The notes under the pieces were generated by a model, which searched no databases, was not told the DNA's origin, and was given only the letters and a program-made list of their open reading frames with translations. DNA of 64,000 nucleotides, from the NCBI RefSeq assembly GCF_026616205.1, contig NZ_JANHGR010000001.1, positions 1,798,001 to 1,862,000 on the forward strand, given 5' to 3'. A program made the translations under genes and the position numbers. The DNA comes from Halolamina litorea. Its GTDB lineage: Archaea > Halobacteriota > Halobacteria > Halobacteriales > Haloferacaceae. Shown here piece after piece: positions 7,832 to 16,114 of the stretch. How positions within the stretch are numbered: position 1 is the stretch's first letter; the number at the start of each line of letters is the position of its first letter.

Positions 7832-9160
7832 ATGCCGCCGGTCCCCGCCGACGCCTTCAGCCGAGAGATCCGGTCGCTCACGAGCAGCGAGCGGGCGGCC
7901 TTCGTCGCCGACCTCTGGGAAGCCCAAGGCTGGGAGACACGCGTCGACGGGAACGTTGTGGTCGCCGACCGCGACGGCGAGACAGAGCGGCTTCGGGTCG
8001 TCGATCCGGGACGCTTCGGGACGCCCGAGCTCGACGGGGTGGACCGACTCGTCGTCGCGCGCGACCGCGACGGGGTTCGGCGGGTCGCCGAGGAGGCCGG
8101 CGTCGAGTACGTCCCACCCGATGCCCTTCGGGACGTTCTGCTGTACGGCGTTTGTCGTTCGACCGCCGAAGAACTGTACGAGCGGCACGTGGGGAAGCCC
8201 TTGGCGCGAGCAGCACCGGCCCCCGACACGGACAGTCCCGAGGCGGGTGGTGGCGTCACGCTCCCCACGGTGCCGGTGGGCCGTCGTGCCGTCGCCGCCG
8301 TGTTGGTGCTCGCGCTCGTCGGGGCGGCCCTCGCCGGGCCCGCGATTCCCGTGGGAACGTCCAACCCCGTCGCGACACCGGGAACGATCAGTACCACGCC
8401 CGAGGACGAGCCTGCCGGGGCTGTCGGCGCCATCGACACCGCGACGCCGACGCCCGCCAGGGAGCCCGAAGTCGTCCCGGGGATGAGTCTGAGCGGGGTC
8501 GAGAGCGCGCCGGTCCTCACCGTCGCTCACCTGCGGAGTATCAGGAACCGCTCCCGGGTCCGGGCCGTGCGACTCCGTGGGCCGGTCGGCGCGCCGTTCA
8601 TGGGCGGCACCAGTAGCCAGAACCTGACCACGTGGACCGAGAACCGGAGCCACTACTTCAACCGGATCAGGGCGGTTCGGGACAGCGGGAACGACAGCAG
8701 ACCCCTCGAAGTCGCCACGTACGCCGACGGCAGCGGCACGGTGTACGAGCGGTTCTCGGGGACGAACGTGACGCGCTACACCCGGCTCTCCCTCGCCGAG
8801 CGGCCGTCGACGTACTACGACGCCGCCGTCGAGGGGTACCTCTACCGGTACTTCGTCACCGTCGACAACACCGTGGTCACCTGCCAGATCGCGTACGACA
8901 CGGACTGTCCGACCTACCGGGTCGAGATCGACGGTGAGGTCCCTTCGACGCTCCCCGAGGGGGTCGAGGACTACGACGCCCTGATGATCGTCTCCGAGGA
9001 CGGCGTGATCACGACGATGCGGGCGAGCTACACCCTCCCGGACACCGACGGCGACGGGGAGCGCGAGCCGGTGAGCTTCGCCCTCGACTACCGCTTCGAA
9101 CCGGTGGAGCCGCCGACGCCGGCGTGGCTGGACGAGGCGAAAAACGAGACGGCGGACTAA
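7832..9160 (+). CDS. Nuclease-fold (Mrr-like) cytoplasmic domain fused to an extracytoplasmic DUF7537-like domain
   Basis: 442 residues. Residues 1 to about 125 resemble the haloarchaeal restriction-endonuclease-like (Mrr) fold (AFVADLWEAQGWETRVDG and DGVDRLVVARDRDGVRRVAEE), but the catalytic D and QxK residues are not visible, so it is probably inactive. One membrane helix follows (RRAVAAVLVLALVGAALAG, about 150-170). A Thr/Pro-rich linker leads into a beta-rich outside domain of about 240 residues that looks like haloarchaeal DUF7537 lipoproteins (ending PAWLDEAKNE). The ATG at 7832 follows TACTA; a TTG at 7805 is less likely. It is possibly a membrane sensor or scaffold. The stop overlaps the convergent esterase gene by four bases. 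Confidence 0.65.
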   Translation: MPPVPADAFSREIRSLTSSERAAFVADLWEAQGWETRVDGNVVVADRDGETERLRVVDPGRFGTPELDGVDRLVVARDRDGVRRVAEEAGVEYVPPDALRDVLLYGVCRSTAEELYERHVGKPLARAAPAPDTDSPEAGGGVTLPTVPVGRRAVAAVLVLALVGAALAGPAIPVGTSNPVATPGTISTTPEDEPAGAVGAIDTATPTPAREPEVVPGMSLSGVESAPVLTVAHLRSIRNRSRVRAVRLRGPVGAPFMGGTSSQNLTTWTENRSHYFNRIRAVRDSGNDSRPLEVATYADGSGTVYERFSGTNVTRYTRLSLAERPSTYYDAAVEGYLYRYFVTVDNTVVTCQIAYDTDCPTYRVEIDGEVPSTLPEGVEDYDALMIVSEDGVITTMRASYTLPDTDGDGEREPVSFALDYRFEPVEPPTPAWLDEAKNETAD

Positions 9161-9801
9161 GCCTGCTGTTCGACGAACGCGCTGACGGCCGCCAACTCCT
9201 CCTGGCCGATGCCGTGGCCACCCTCGAACGTCTCGAAGGTCACGTCGGCACCCGCGGATCGGAGCCCCTCGGCCGCGGCCTCGCTGCGGCTGGCTGGGAT
9301 GATCTGGTCGGCCGCGCCGGCGCCGACGAAGATCGGTTTCCCCTCGATCCCGTCGGGCGCGGCGTCGGCGTGTGACTCGGCGAGGTAGCCGTGGTGGCCC
9401 GCGACCCACGCGAACCTCTCGGGCTGTTCCAGTACCGTCGAGAAGCTCGTGATCGCCCCCTGACTGAAGCCGAGCAGGCCCAGGTCGTCCGTGTCGAGGC
9501 CGTAGGCGTCGACGGCGGCGTCGACGGACTCGGCCACGAGGTCGAGGCTGCGCCGGAACCCCTCGGGGTCGGGCTGGCTCGACTCCAACCCGCCCGCCGA
9601 GAGGTCGAGGTCGTACCACGTGAAGCCGCCGCGGAGGCGGTCCGGTGCGCGGAAGCTGATCACGTGACGGTCGCCCGGCAGGCGCTCGGCGACCGGGAGG
9701 AGATCCTGTTCGTTCGCGCCGCGGCCGTGGAGGACGAAGACGGCAGCGTCGCTGTCGCCGTCAGGTTCCTCGTGGACGTGTTCGAGCGGGATGTCGGTCA
9801 T
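9157..9801 (-). CDS. Phospholipase/carboxylesterase family alpha/beta hydrolase
   Basis: 214 residues from the ATG at 9801. The family signature is complete: oxyanion region VFVLHGRGANEQDLLP, nucleophile elbow GFSQGA (Ser), acid in GAADQIIP (Asp) and GGHGIG (His). It is the usual size for this cytosolic family, which hydrolyses short esters or lysophospholipids. No signal peptide is present. The true substrate is not evident. Confidence 0.87.
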   Translation of the reverse strand: MTDIPLEHVHEEPDGDSDAAVFVLHGRGANEQDLLPVAERLPGDRHVISFRAPDRLRGGFTWYDLDLSAGGLESSQPDPEGFRRSLDLVAESVDAAVDAYGLDTDDLGLLGFSQGAITSFSTVLEQPERFAWVAGHHGYLAESHADAAPDGIEGKPIFVGAGAADQIIPASRSEAAAEGLRSAGADVTFETFEGGHGIGQEELAAVSAFVEQQA

Positions 9802-9947
9802 GGCCGTCGGTTGGCGGGGGAGCCGTTTGAACGTCTCCCTCGCGGCACGCAGCGTCGACGGGTGTCGATGTCGGCGACCCGCGGGGTCGACGAGCCGTGG
9901 TACGTCGACCAACCGGCCCGGGTCCGACAGCGTGACTGCCGGACCAC

Positions 9948-9962
9948 CGGCTTGATAAGCGC
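9948..9962 (+). promoter_or_regulatory. TATA-like promoter element of ileS
   Basis: The stretch around GCTTGATAAGC lies about 27 bases before the ileS ATG at 9981. That is the normal TATA spacing for a leaderless haloarchaeal transcript. The assignment rests on spacing and AT content only. Confidence 0.45.
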
Positions 9963-9980
9963 GCCACGACAGCGTCCTGT

Positions 9981-12900
9981 ATGGACGAGGAGGTCCCGGA
10001 CCAGTACGAACCGCGGGCGGTCGAGGAGACCGTCAGCGACCACTGGGACGAACACGACGCCTACGAACGGACCAAGGAGGCACACGCCGACGACCCGCCA
10101 TTCTTCTTCGTCGACGGCCCACCCTACACCTCCGGGCAGATGCACCTCGGCACCGCGTGGAACAAGACCCTCAAGGACTCGGTCATCCGCCGCAAGCGGA
10201 TGGAGGGCCACCACGTCACCGACCGGCCGGGCTACGACATGCACGGCCTGCCAATCGAGACGAAGGTCGAACAGGAACTCGGCTTCGACTCCAAACGCGA
10301 CATCGAGGAGTACGGGATGGAGCGCTTCATCGAGGAGTGCAAGCGCTTCGCCGTCGAGAACCGCGAGAACATGGACGAGGACTTCCAGTCGATCGGCGTC
10401 TGGATGGACTGGGAGAACCCCTACCAGACGATCTCGCCGGAGTACATGGAGTCGGCGTGGTGGGCGTTCTCGAAGGCCGACGAGAACGGGCTGGTCGAGC
10501 AGGGCAAGCGCTCGATCACCCAGTGCCCGCGCTGTGAGACCGCCATCGCCAAAAACGAGGTCGAGTACCACCAGGTCGAGGACCCCTCGATCTACGTGAA
10601 GTTCCCCCTCGCGGCCGAAGAGGGGAGCCTCGTGGCGTGGACGACGACGCCGTGGACGGTCCCGGCGAACACGTTCATCGCCGTCGATCAGGATGCCACG
10701 TACGCGAAGGTGCACGCCGAGCGCGACGGCGAGGCGGAGGTCCTCTACGTCGCCGCCGAGTGCGTCGACGACGTGATGGAGAAGGGCGGCTACGAGGACT
10801 ACGAGGTCAAGGAAGAGCTGGCCGGCGAGGAACTGCTCGGCTGGCAGTACGACCACCCGCTGGCCGAGGAAGTGCCCGAGCATCCCGCCTTCGACGGCGC
10901 GGGCGAGGTCTATCACGCCGACTACGTCGAGACCGACCGCACCGGGCTGGTCCACTCCGCGCCCGGCCACGGGCAGGAGGACTTCGAGCGCGGCGACGAA
11001 CTCGGGCTGGACATCTTCTGTCCCGTCGGCGGCGACGGCGTCTACGACGAGCGCGCCGGGAAGTACGCCGGCGAGTTCGTCCGCGACGCGAACGACGAGA
11101 TCATCGCCGACCTGCGAGCGAACGGCCACCTGCTCGCCCACGAGTCCTACACCCACGACTACGGGCAGTGCTGGCGGTGTGACACGGACATCATCTTCCT
11201 CGCGACGAACCAGTGGTTCATCACGGTCACCGACGTGAAGGAGCAGCTCCTCGAGAACATGGAGGAGAGCGAGTGGCACCCGCCGGAGGCCCGGGACAAC
11301 CGCTTCCGGAACTTCATCGAGGACTCGCCGGACTGGAACGTCTCCCGGCAGCGCTACTGGGGCATCCCGATCCCGATCTGGACGCCCGAGGGGCTCTCCC
11401 CCGAGGAGACGACAGCCGACGACCTCGTCGTGATCGGCACGCGCGAGGAGCTCGCCGACCGCGCCGATCAGGACGTGGTGGCCGACGAACTCGACCTGCA
11501 CCGGCCGACCGTCGACGACCTCACGATCACCGAGGACGGCACCACCTACACCCGCGTGCCGGACGTGTTCGACGTGTGGTTGGACTCCTCGGTCGCGTCG
11601 TGGGGGACGCTCGACTACCCCGGCGAGACCGAAGCCCACGACGAGTTCTGGCCCGCCGACGTGATCATCGAGGCCCACGACCAGACCCGCGGCTGGTTCT
11701 GGTCGCAGTTGGGGATGGGCACCGCCGCGGTCGACCAGATCCCCTACGAGGAGGTCGTGATGCACGGGTTCGCGCTGGACAGCGACGGGCGGAAGATGTC
11801 CAAGAGCCTCGGTAACATCGTCACGCCCCACGAGGCGATCGAGGAGGTCGGGCGCGACCCTCTCCGGGCGTACCTGCTCAGCCACGACCAGCACGGCACG
11901 GACCTGCGCTTCGAGTGGGACGGCCTGCACGAGATGCAGTCGACGCTCAACATCCTCTGGAACGTGTTCCGGTTCCCGCTGCCGTACATGGAGCTGGACG
12001 GCTACGACCCCGGCGAAGCCGACCTCGACGACGGCGACCTCTCGGTCGTCGACGAGTGGGTGCTCTCCCGGCTCCAGACCGTCGAGCAGGAGACCGAGGA
12101 CGCGTGGGCGGAGTACGCCCCCCACGACGCGCTCAACGCGCTGCTCGACTTCGTCACGGAGGACGTGAGCCGCTTCTACGTGAAGGCGATCCGTGAGCGC
12201 ATGTGGGAGGAGGCCGACTCCGCGAGCAAGCGTGGTGCCTACGCGACGCTCTCGACGGTGATGAACGAGGTCGTGCGGCTGCTGGCGCCGTTCACGCCAT
12301 ACCTCGCCGACCGGATGTACCACACCCTCGACGGCGACGCCGACACGGTCCACATGCTGGAGGCGCCGACCCCCGACGAGGATCTGCACGACCCCGAACT
12401 GGAGCGGAACATGGCCGTGCTCCGCGACGTGGAGGAGGCTGCCGCGAACGCGCGCCAGCAGGGCGGGCGGAAGCTCCGCTGGCCCGTTCAGGAGGTCATC
12501 GTCGAGACCGACGACGAGACGGTCGCCGACGCCATGCGCGACCTCGAGGAGCTGTTCCTCGAACGCGTGAACGCCCAGAAACTCAGCGTCACCGAGCAGT
12601 TCGAGGACCTCGTCGAGATCGCCGACCCGCAGATGAGCGTGATCGGGCCGGCGTTCGGCGGCGACGCACAGGAGGTCATGGGCGCGGTCCGCGGCGAGCC
12701 CCGCGAGGCTGTCGAGGGCGGCGTCGAGATCGACGGCGAGACGGTCGAACTGACAGACGAGATGGTGGAGTACGACGCCAAACCGCCCGAGGGCGTCTCC
12801 GCCGCCGAGTTCGACGGCGGGCGCGTCTACGTCGACACCGAACTCACCGAGGAGATCGAGCGCGAGGGCTACGCACGGGACCTGATCCGCCGGGTGCAGG

Positions 12901-13133
12901 AGAGCCGAAAGCGACTCGACCTCGACGTGGAGGAGGAGATCCGCGTCGCTGTCGACATCGACGACAAGCGCGTGGCCGGCTTCTTCGACGACCGGCGCGA
13001 CCTCGTCGCAGAGGAAGTCCGGGCCGCGGAGTTCGTCGACGTGAGCGAGATCGACGCGGACGGCGGCCTCGTCGAGGAGTGGGAGATCGAGGGCGTCGCG
13101 GTCACGATCGGCGTCGAGCCGGTCGATAACTGA
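9981..13133 (+). CDS. ileS: Isoleucyl-tRNA synthetase
   Basis: 1050 residues, a normal full length. It is a class I aminoacyl-tRNA synthetase: the HIGH-equivalent motif is HLGT (residues 55-58, within PPYTSGQMHLGTAW) and KMSKS is at about 605-609 (RKMSKSLGN). The large CP1 editing insertion lies between them, with WTTTPWT in the editing site. The C-terminal third holds the anticodon-binding helical domain and a DUF5915-like tail. It charges tRNA-Ile in the cytosol. A hairpin and T-run follow the stop. Confidence 0.97.
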   Translation: MDEEVPDQYEPRAVEETVSDHWDEHDAYERTKEAHADDPPFFFVDGPPYTSGQMHLGTAWNKTLKDSVIRRKRMEGHHVTDRPGYDMHGLPIETKVEQELGFDSKRDIEEYGMERFIEECKRFAVENRENMDEDFQSIGVWMDWENPYQTISPEYMESAWWAFSKADENGLVEQGKRSITQCPRCETAIAKNEVEYHQVEDPSIYVKFPLAAEEGSLVAWTTTPWTVPANTFIAVDQDATYAKVHAERDGEAEVLYVAAECVDDVMEKGGYEDYEVKEELAGEELLGWQYDHPLAEEVPEHPAFDGAGEVYHADYVETDRTGLVHSAPGHGQEDFERGDELGLDIFCPVGGDGVYDERAGKYAGEFVRDANDEIIADLRANGHLLAHESYTHDYGQCWRCDTDIIFLATNQWFITVTDVKEQLLENMEESEWHPPEARDNRFRNFIEDSPDWNVSRQRYWGIPIPIWTPEGLSPEETTADDLVVIGTREELADRADQDVVADELDLHRPTVDDLTITEDGTTYTRVPDVFDVWLDSSVASWGTLDYPGETEAHDEFWPADVIIEAHDQTRGWFWSQLGMGTAAVDQIPYEEVVMHGFALDSDGRKMSKSLGNIVTPHEAIEEVGRDPLRAYLLSHDQHGTDLRFEWDGLHEMQSTLNILWNVFRFPLPYMELDGYDPGEADLDDGDLSVVDEWVLSRLQTVEQETEDAWAEYAPHDALNALLDFVTEDVSRFYVKAIRERMWEEADSASKRGAYATLSTVMNEVVRLLAPFTPYLADRMYHTLDGDADTVHMLEAPTPDEDLHDPELERNMAVLRDVEEAAANARQQGGRKLRWPVQEVIVETDDETVADAMRDLEELFLERVNAQKLSVTEQFEDLVEIADPQMSVIGPAFGGDAQEVMGAVRGEPREAVEGGVEIDGETVELTDEMVEYDAKPPEGVSAAEFDGGRVYVDTELTEEIEREGYARDLIRRVQESRKRLDLDVEEEIRVAVDIDDKRVAGFFDDRRDLVAEEVRAAEFVDVSEIDADGGLVEEWEIEGVAVTIGVEPVDN

Positions 13134-13166
13134 GGAGCCCGCGGCTCCCGGCCGGCGTACCTTTTT
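13134..13166 (+). terminator. Hairpin and T-run after ileS
   Basis: A perfect 6-bp stem, GGAGCC at 13134-13139 and GGCTCC at 13143-13148 with a 3-base loop, starts right after the ileS stop. It is followed at 13162-13166 by five Ts. Archaeal termination depends mostly on the T-run, so the hairpin may be incidental. Confidence 0.5.
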
Positions 13167-13207
13167 CACCGATGACGGGGCCAGCCCGTCGCGTGACCTG
13201 AGATCGA

Positions 13208-13249
13208 CGGCGCGACGAACAGGGCCGTTGCTCGGAGCCCGTCGCGCCG
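13208..13249. repeat. Perfect 10-bp inverted repeat between convergent genes
   Basis: CGGCGCGACG at 13208-13217 is the exact reverse complement of CGTCGCGCCG at 13240-13249, with a 22-base spacer. It sits in the 138-base gap between ileS and the convergent dehydrogenase gene. A pyrimidine-rich tract (CTTTCTTCC) follows on the plus strand. It may protect or define 3' ends on either strand. Confidence 0.5.
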
Positions 13250-13271
13250 ACCGCTTTCTTCCGACTGTTCG

Positions 13272-14477
13272 CTACTCGCCAACCACGTCGCTGTCGGCGG
13301 GCCCGACCGCGCCGAACTCCCGGGCGAGTTCGTCGAGGCGCTCCGGGCCGCCCGCGCCCGGGAGCGGCTCGACGGCGGTCCGACAGGGCTCGTCGACGCC
13401 GAGGTCCTCACAGACGCGGTCGGCGACGGCCTCGGCCATGCGCCGGTGGGTCGTGAGCTTCCCGCCGACGACGCTGACCAGCCCGGGTGCCGTGTCGTGG
13501 GCGACGACGGCGAAGTCCCGGGAGATGCCTCGACCCTCCCGGCCGACTTCGTCCGGTTCGTAGAGCGGCCGGAGCCCCCAGTAGGTCCGCTGGACCGTCG
13601 CGTCGGCGAGCGACGGCACCATCTCGGCACACTCCGCGAGCGTGCGTTCGACCTCCCAGTCCTCGCGCTCGAAGTCGTCCGGGTCGTCGACGGCGACGCT
13701 CGTGGTCCCCAGCACTGCCTGTTCGCCGTGTGGGACGACGATGTCGCCGTCGGCCGGCTCCCGGCAGCGGTTCAGGACGGGACCGATCCCCGACCGCTCG
13801 ACGGCGACCATCACGCCACGAGTCGGTCGCATCCCGAGCCGGGCGCCAGCCAGCGACGCGACCTCGCCAGCCCACGGGCCGGCGGCGTTGACGACGGTGT
13901 CGGCGACGATCTCGGCGCCGTCGGTGTGGATCGTTATCCTGCCCGCAGCGACCTCGATATCGGTGACTCCGGCGTCGGTATAGATGGTTGCACCGTGCTC
14001 GCGGGCGCTCGCCGCGGTGGCGGCGACGAGCCGCGATGGGTAGACGACGCCGTCCGGGATGGCGAAGCCCGCCTCGAGGCGGTCTGAAACCTCGGGTACG
14101 CGCTCCCGGACCTCGTCGGTGGCGAGTAGCTCCGGCTCCATCCCGAGGTCTCGACAGGCGTCCAGCTTCCGCTCGAAGTACTCCGGGTCGTCCCCGGCCA
14201 GGCGGAGGAACAGGCCGCCGGAGTCGGCGACACAGCCGGCGGCGATCTCCCGGATGATCCCGTTCTCCCGGAGGCAGTCGGCGGCGCCTTCGGGGTCGGC
14301 CTCGGCGTAGCGGGCGCCGCTGTGGAGCACGCCGTGAGAGCGTCCGGAGGTACCGGCGTTGAGCCCCGAGCCGCGTTCGAGCAGCGTGGTGTCGACGCCG
14401 CGCATGGCGAGGTCGCGGGCGACGCCGACGCCGGTGACGCCGCCGCCGATCACGACGGCCTCGGTTCGGTCGGTCAT
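13272..14477 (-). CDS. FAD-dependent glycerol-3-phosphate dehydrogenase (GlpA/GlpD/GlpO-like), short form
   Basis: 401 residues from the ATG at 14477, so that the FAD dinucleotide-binding motif VVIGGGVTGVG is at the N-terminus. Family features include SGRSHGVLHSGARYA, VVNAAGPWAGEVASLAG, TYWGLRPLYEP and the C-terminal VVGGKLTTHRRMAEAV. Known role: oxidation of glycerol 3-phosphate to dihydroxyacetone phosphate, with electrons passed on at the membrane. It lacks the C-terminal BFD-like iron-sulfur domain of the typical three-subunit enzyme (about 550 or more residues), and no glpB, glpC or glpK is nearby. It may therefore be a stand-alone version or act on another 2-hydroxyacid. Confidence 0.8.
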   Translation of the reverse strand: MTDRTEAVVIGGGVTGVGVARDLAMRGVDTTLLERGSGLNAGTSGRSHGVLHSGARYAEADPEGAADCLRENGIIREIAAGCVADSGGLFLRLAGDDPEYFERKLDACRDLGMEPELLATDEVRERVPEVSDRLEAGFAIPDGVVYPSRLVAATAASAREHGATIYTDAGVTDIEVAAGRITIHTDGAEIVADTVVNAAGPWAGEVASLAGARLGMRPTRGVMVAVERSGIGPVLNRCREPADGDIVVPHGEQAVLGTTSVAVDDPDDFEREDWEVERTLAECAEMVPSLADATVQRTYWGLRPLYEPDEVGREGRGISRDFAVVAHDTAPGLVSVVGGKLTTHRRMAEAVADRVCEDLGVDEPCRTAVEPLPGAGGPERLDELAREFGAVGPADSDVVGE

Positions 14478-14558
14478 GGCCGGCGGTCGGTCGGCGGCGG
14501 ACTTGAGCGTTCCCGCTCGGACCGAAAGAGTCGACTCGCCCGCGCTGCGAGGGGGCGT

Positions 14559-15224
14559 ATGCACGTCCACGTGAACGCCGCCGAGAGCGTCGACGGGAAG
14601 CTCTCGACCCGCGAGCGCGAACAGGTCGCCATCTCGGGGGAGGCGGACTTCGACCGGATGGACGCCCTCCGGGCGGACGCCGACGCCGTGATGGTCGGCG
14701 TGGGCACCGTACTCGCCGACGACCCGAGCCTGACGGTCAAGGACGACGCGCGGCGCGACCGGCGTGCGTCGTCGGGGCAGCCACCGAACCCGGCCCGCGT
14801 CGTCGCCGATTCACGGGCTCGAACACCGTCAGCGGCGACGGTCCTCGACGACGACGCGGCGACGTATGTCCTCGTGAGCGAAGCGGCGGACGAGGAGGCA
14901 ATCGAAGCACTGGCTGACGCTGGTGCGACCGTCGTCGTCGCCGGCGATGAACGGGTCGACCTCGCCGGCGCGTTCGAGGGACTCGCGGACCACGGCGTCG
15001 AACGGCTGATGGTCGAGGGCGGCGGCGAACTCATCTTCTCGCTGTTCGCGGCCGACCTCGTCGACCGGCTGACCGTCTACGTCGGCTCGACGGTCGTCGG
15101 CGGGCGCGAGGCGCCGACGCTCGCCGACGGCGACGGCTTCGCCGACCCCGAGTCCTTCCCGGAGCTAACGCTGACCGACGTGGAACGGATGGACGACGGC
15201 GTGGTGCTCTCCTACGACGCTTAG
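14559..15224 (+). CDS. 2,5-diamino-6-(ribosylamino)-4(3H)-pyrimidinone 5'-phosphate reductase (RibD C-terminal domain family)
   Basis: 221 residues matching the archaeal stand-alone RibD reductase domain: NAAESVDGKLS near the start, DAVMVGVGTVLADDPSLTV for the NADPH site, and VEGGGELIFSLF near the end. In archaeal riboflavin and F420 precursor synthesis this enzyme reduces the ribosyl side chain before deamination. It starts at the ATG at 14559, divergent from the dehydrogenase gene, and its stop overlaps the convergent IMPase gene by four bases (TTAG). Confidence 0.87.
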   Translation: MHVHVNAAESVDGKLSTREREQVAISGEADFDRMDALRADADAVMVGVGTVLADDPSLTVKDDARRDRRASSGQPPNPARVVADSRARTPSAATVLDDDAATYVLVSEAADEEAIEALADAGATVVVAGDERVDLAGAFEGLADHGVERLMVEGGGELIFSLFAADLVDRLTVYVGSTVVGGREAPTLADGDGFADPESFPELTLTDVERMDDGVVLSYDA

Positions 15225-16012
15225 TCGAAGGCGGCGACGAGTTCGTCGTGAGCCTCGCCGTTGGAGGCGATGATCCCGGCGGAGGTTGGGGTCCACGGCT
15301 CGCCGTCGAGGTCGGTCACGGTTCCGCCGGCCTGCCGAATCAGGTGGACGCCGCCGACCGTGTCCCACGGGGCGAGCCTGATCCCCGACACGGCCGCATC
15401 GAGTTCACCCGCGGCGACCGAGGAGAGCGCGAACTGGGAGCTTCCGAACCGCCGGCTGTCGCCGAACTCGCTCGCGATGGTGTCGACGTACTCGCTCAGC
15501 TTCCGTCGGTGGTGGGCCGAGAGGCCGTATATCGGGTTGATCGTGAACGTCTCCGGGTCACTCGTGTCGCTCACGGAACAGGGTTCGCCGTTGCGTGTCG
15601 TCCCGTCGTCCGCGGCGGCGTAGGTGTCCCCGAGTGCGGGGAACTCGTTGACGGCGGCGACGGCGTCGCCACCCTCGACGGCGCTCACGGCGACCCCCCA
15701 GATGCGGTTCCCGACGACGAAGTTGTTCGTGCCGTCGATCGGATCGACGATCCAGGCGTCACCGGAGTCGGGGATCGTCGAGTGGGTCTCGACGTCCCGG
15801 AGGTCCTCCTCGCCGACGATAGCGGCGTCGGGGTCGTCCTCGCGGAGCAGCGTCGCCAGGCGACGCTGGACTTCCCGGTCGAACTCCGTGACGGAGTCGA
15901 GCTTTCGCTTCTTCGACTCCACCGTGAACTCACCGCGGAACCCCCCCTCCGCGACCGCCGCGCCGGTCCGGGCGGCCTCGTGGGCGAGCGTCAGGCGTGT
16001 TGCAACGTCCAT
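15221..16012 (-). CDS. Inositol monophosphatase family protein
   Basis: 263 residues with the metal-dependent sugar phosphatase motifs in order: VGEE (first acidic pair), WIVDPIDGTNNFV (the DPIDGT metal site) and APWDTVGG near the C-terminus (second aspartate). In archaea the family covers inositol-1-phosphatase, fructose-1,6-bisphosphatase and related activities, so the exact substrate cannot be read from the sequence. It is divergent from the RPA operon. Confidence 0.88.
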   Translation of the reverse strand: MDVATRLTLAHEAARTGAAVAEGGFRGEFTVESKKRKLDSVTEFDREVQRRLATLLREDDPDAAIVGEEDLRDVETHSTIPDSGDAWIVDPIDGTNNFVVGNRIWGVAVSAVEGGDAVAAVNEFPALGDTYAAADDGTTRNGEPCSVSDTSDPETFTINPIYGLSAHHRRKLSEYVDTIASEFGDSRRFGSSQFALSSVAAGELDAAVSGIRLAPWDTVGGVHLIRQAGGTVTDLDGEPWTPTSAGIIASNGEAHDELVAAFD

Positions 16013-16079
16013 ACCCCCCAGTGCTTCCCCAGAGGCAAGGGTGGTTCGGTGTCACCCCCGAAACAGGTCGTCCGGGACG

Positions 16080-16094
16080 AACGCTTATTAGCTA
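16080..16094 (+). promoter_or_regulatory. TATA-like promoter of the RPA operon
   Basis: CGCTTATTAGC around 16082-16092 lies about 25 to 30 bases upstream of the ATG at 16115. No Shine-Dalgarno sequence separates them, so transcription probably starts at or very near the start codon. Confidence 0.5.
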
Positions 16095-16114
16095 TCGCGG
16101 CCCAAATCCTGGCG

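Noticed and set aside
9798-13169. A 1123-residue open frame on the minus strand over ileS
   Set aside because: It is a shadow of ileS. High GC at the third codon position removes stops from the antisense frame; the product is a meaningless Val/Arg/Asp/His-rich string with no known motif, while the plus frame is a complete IleRS.
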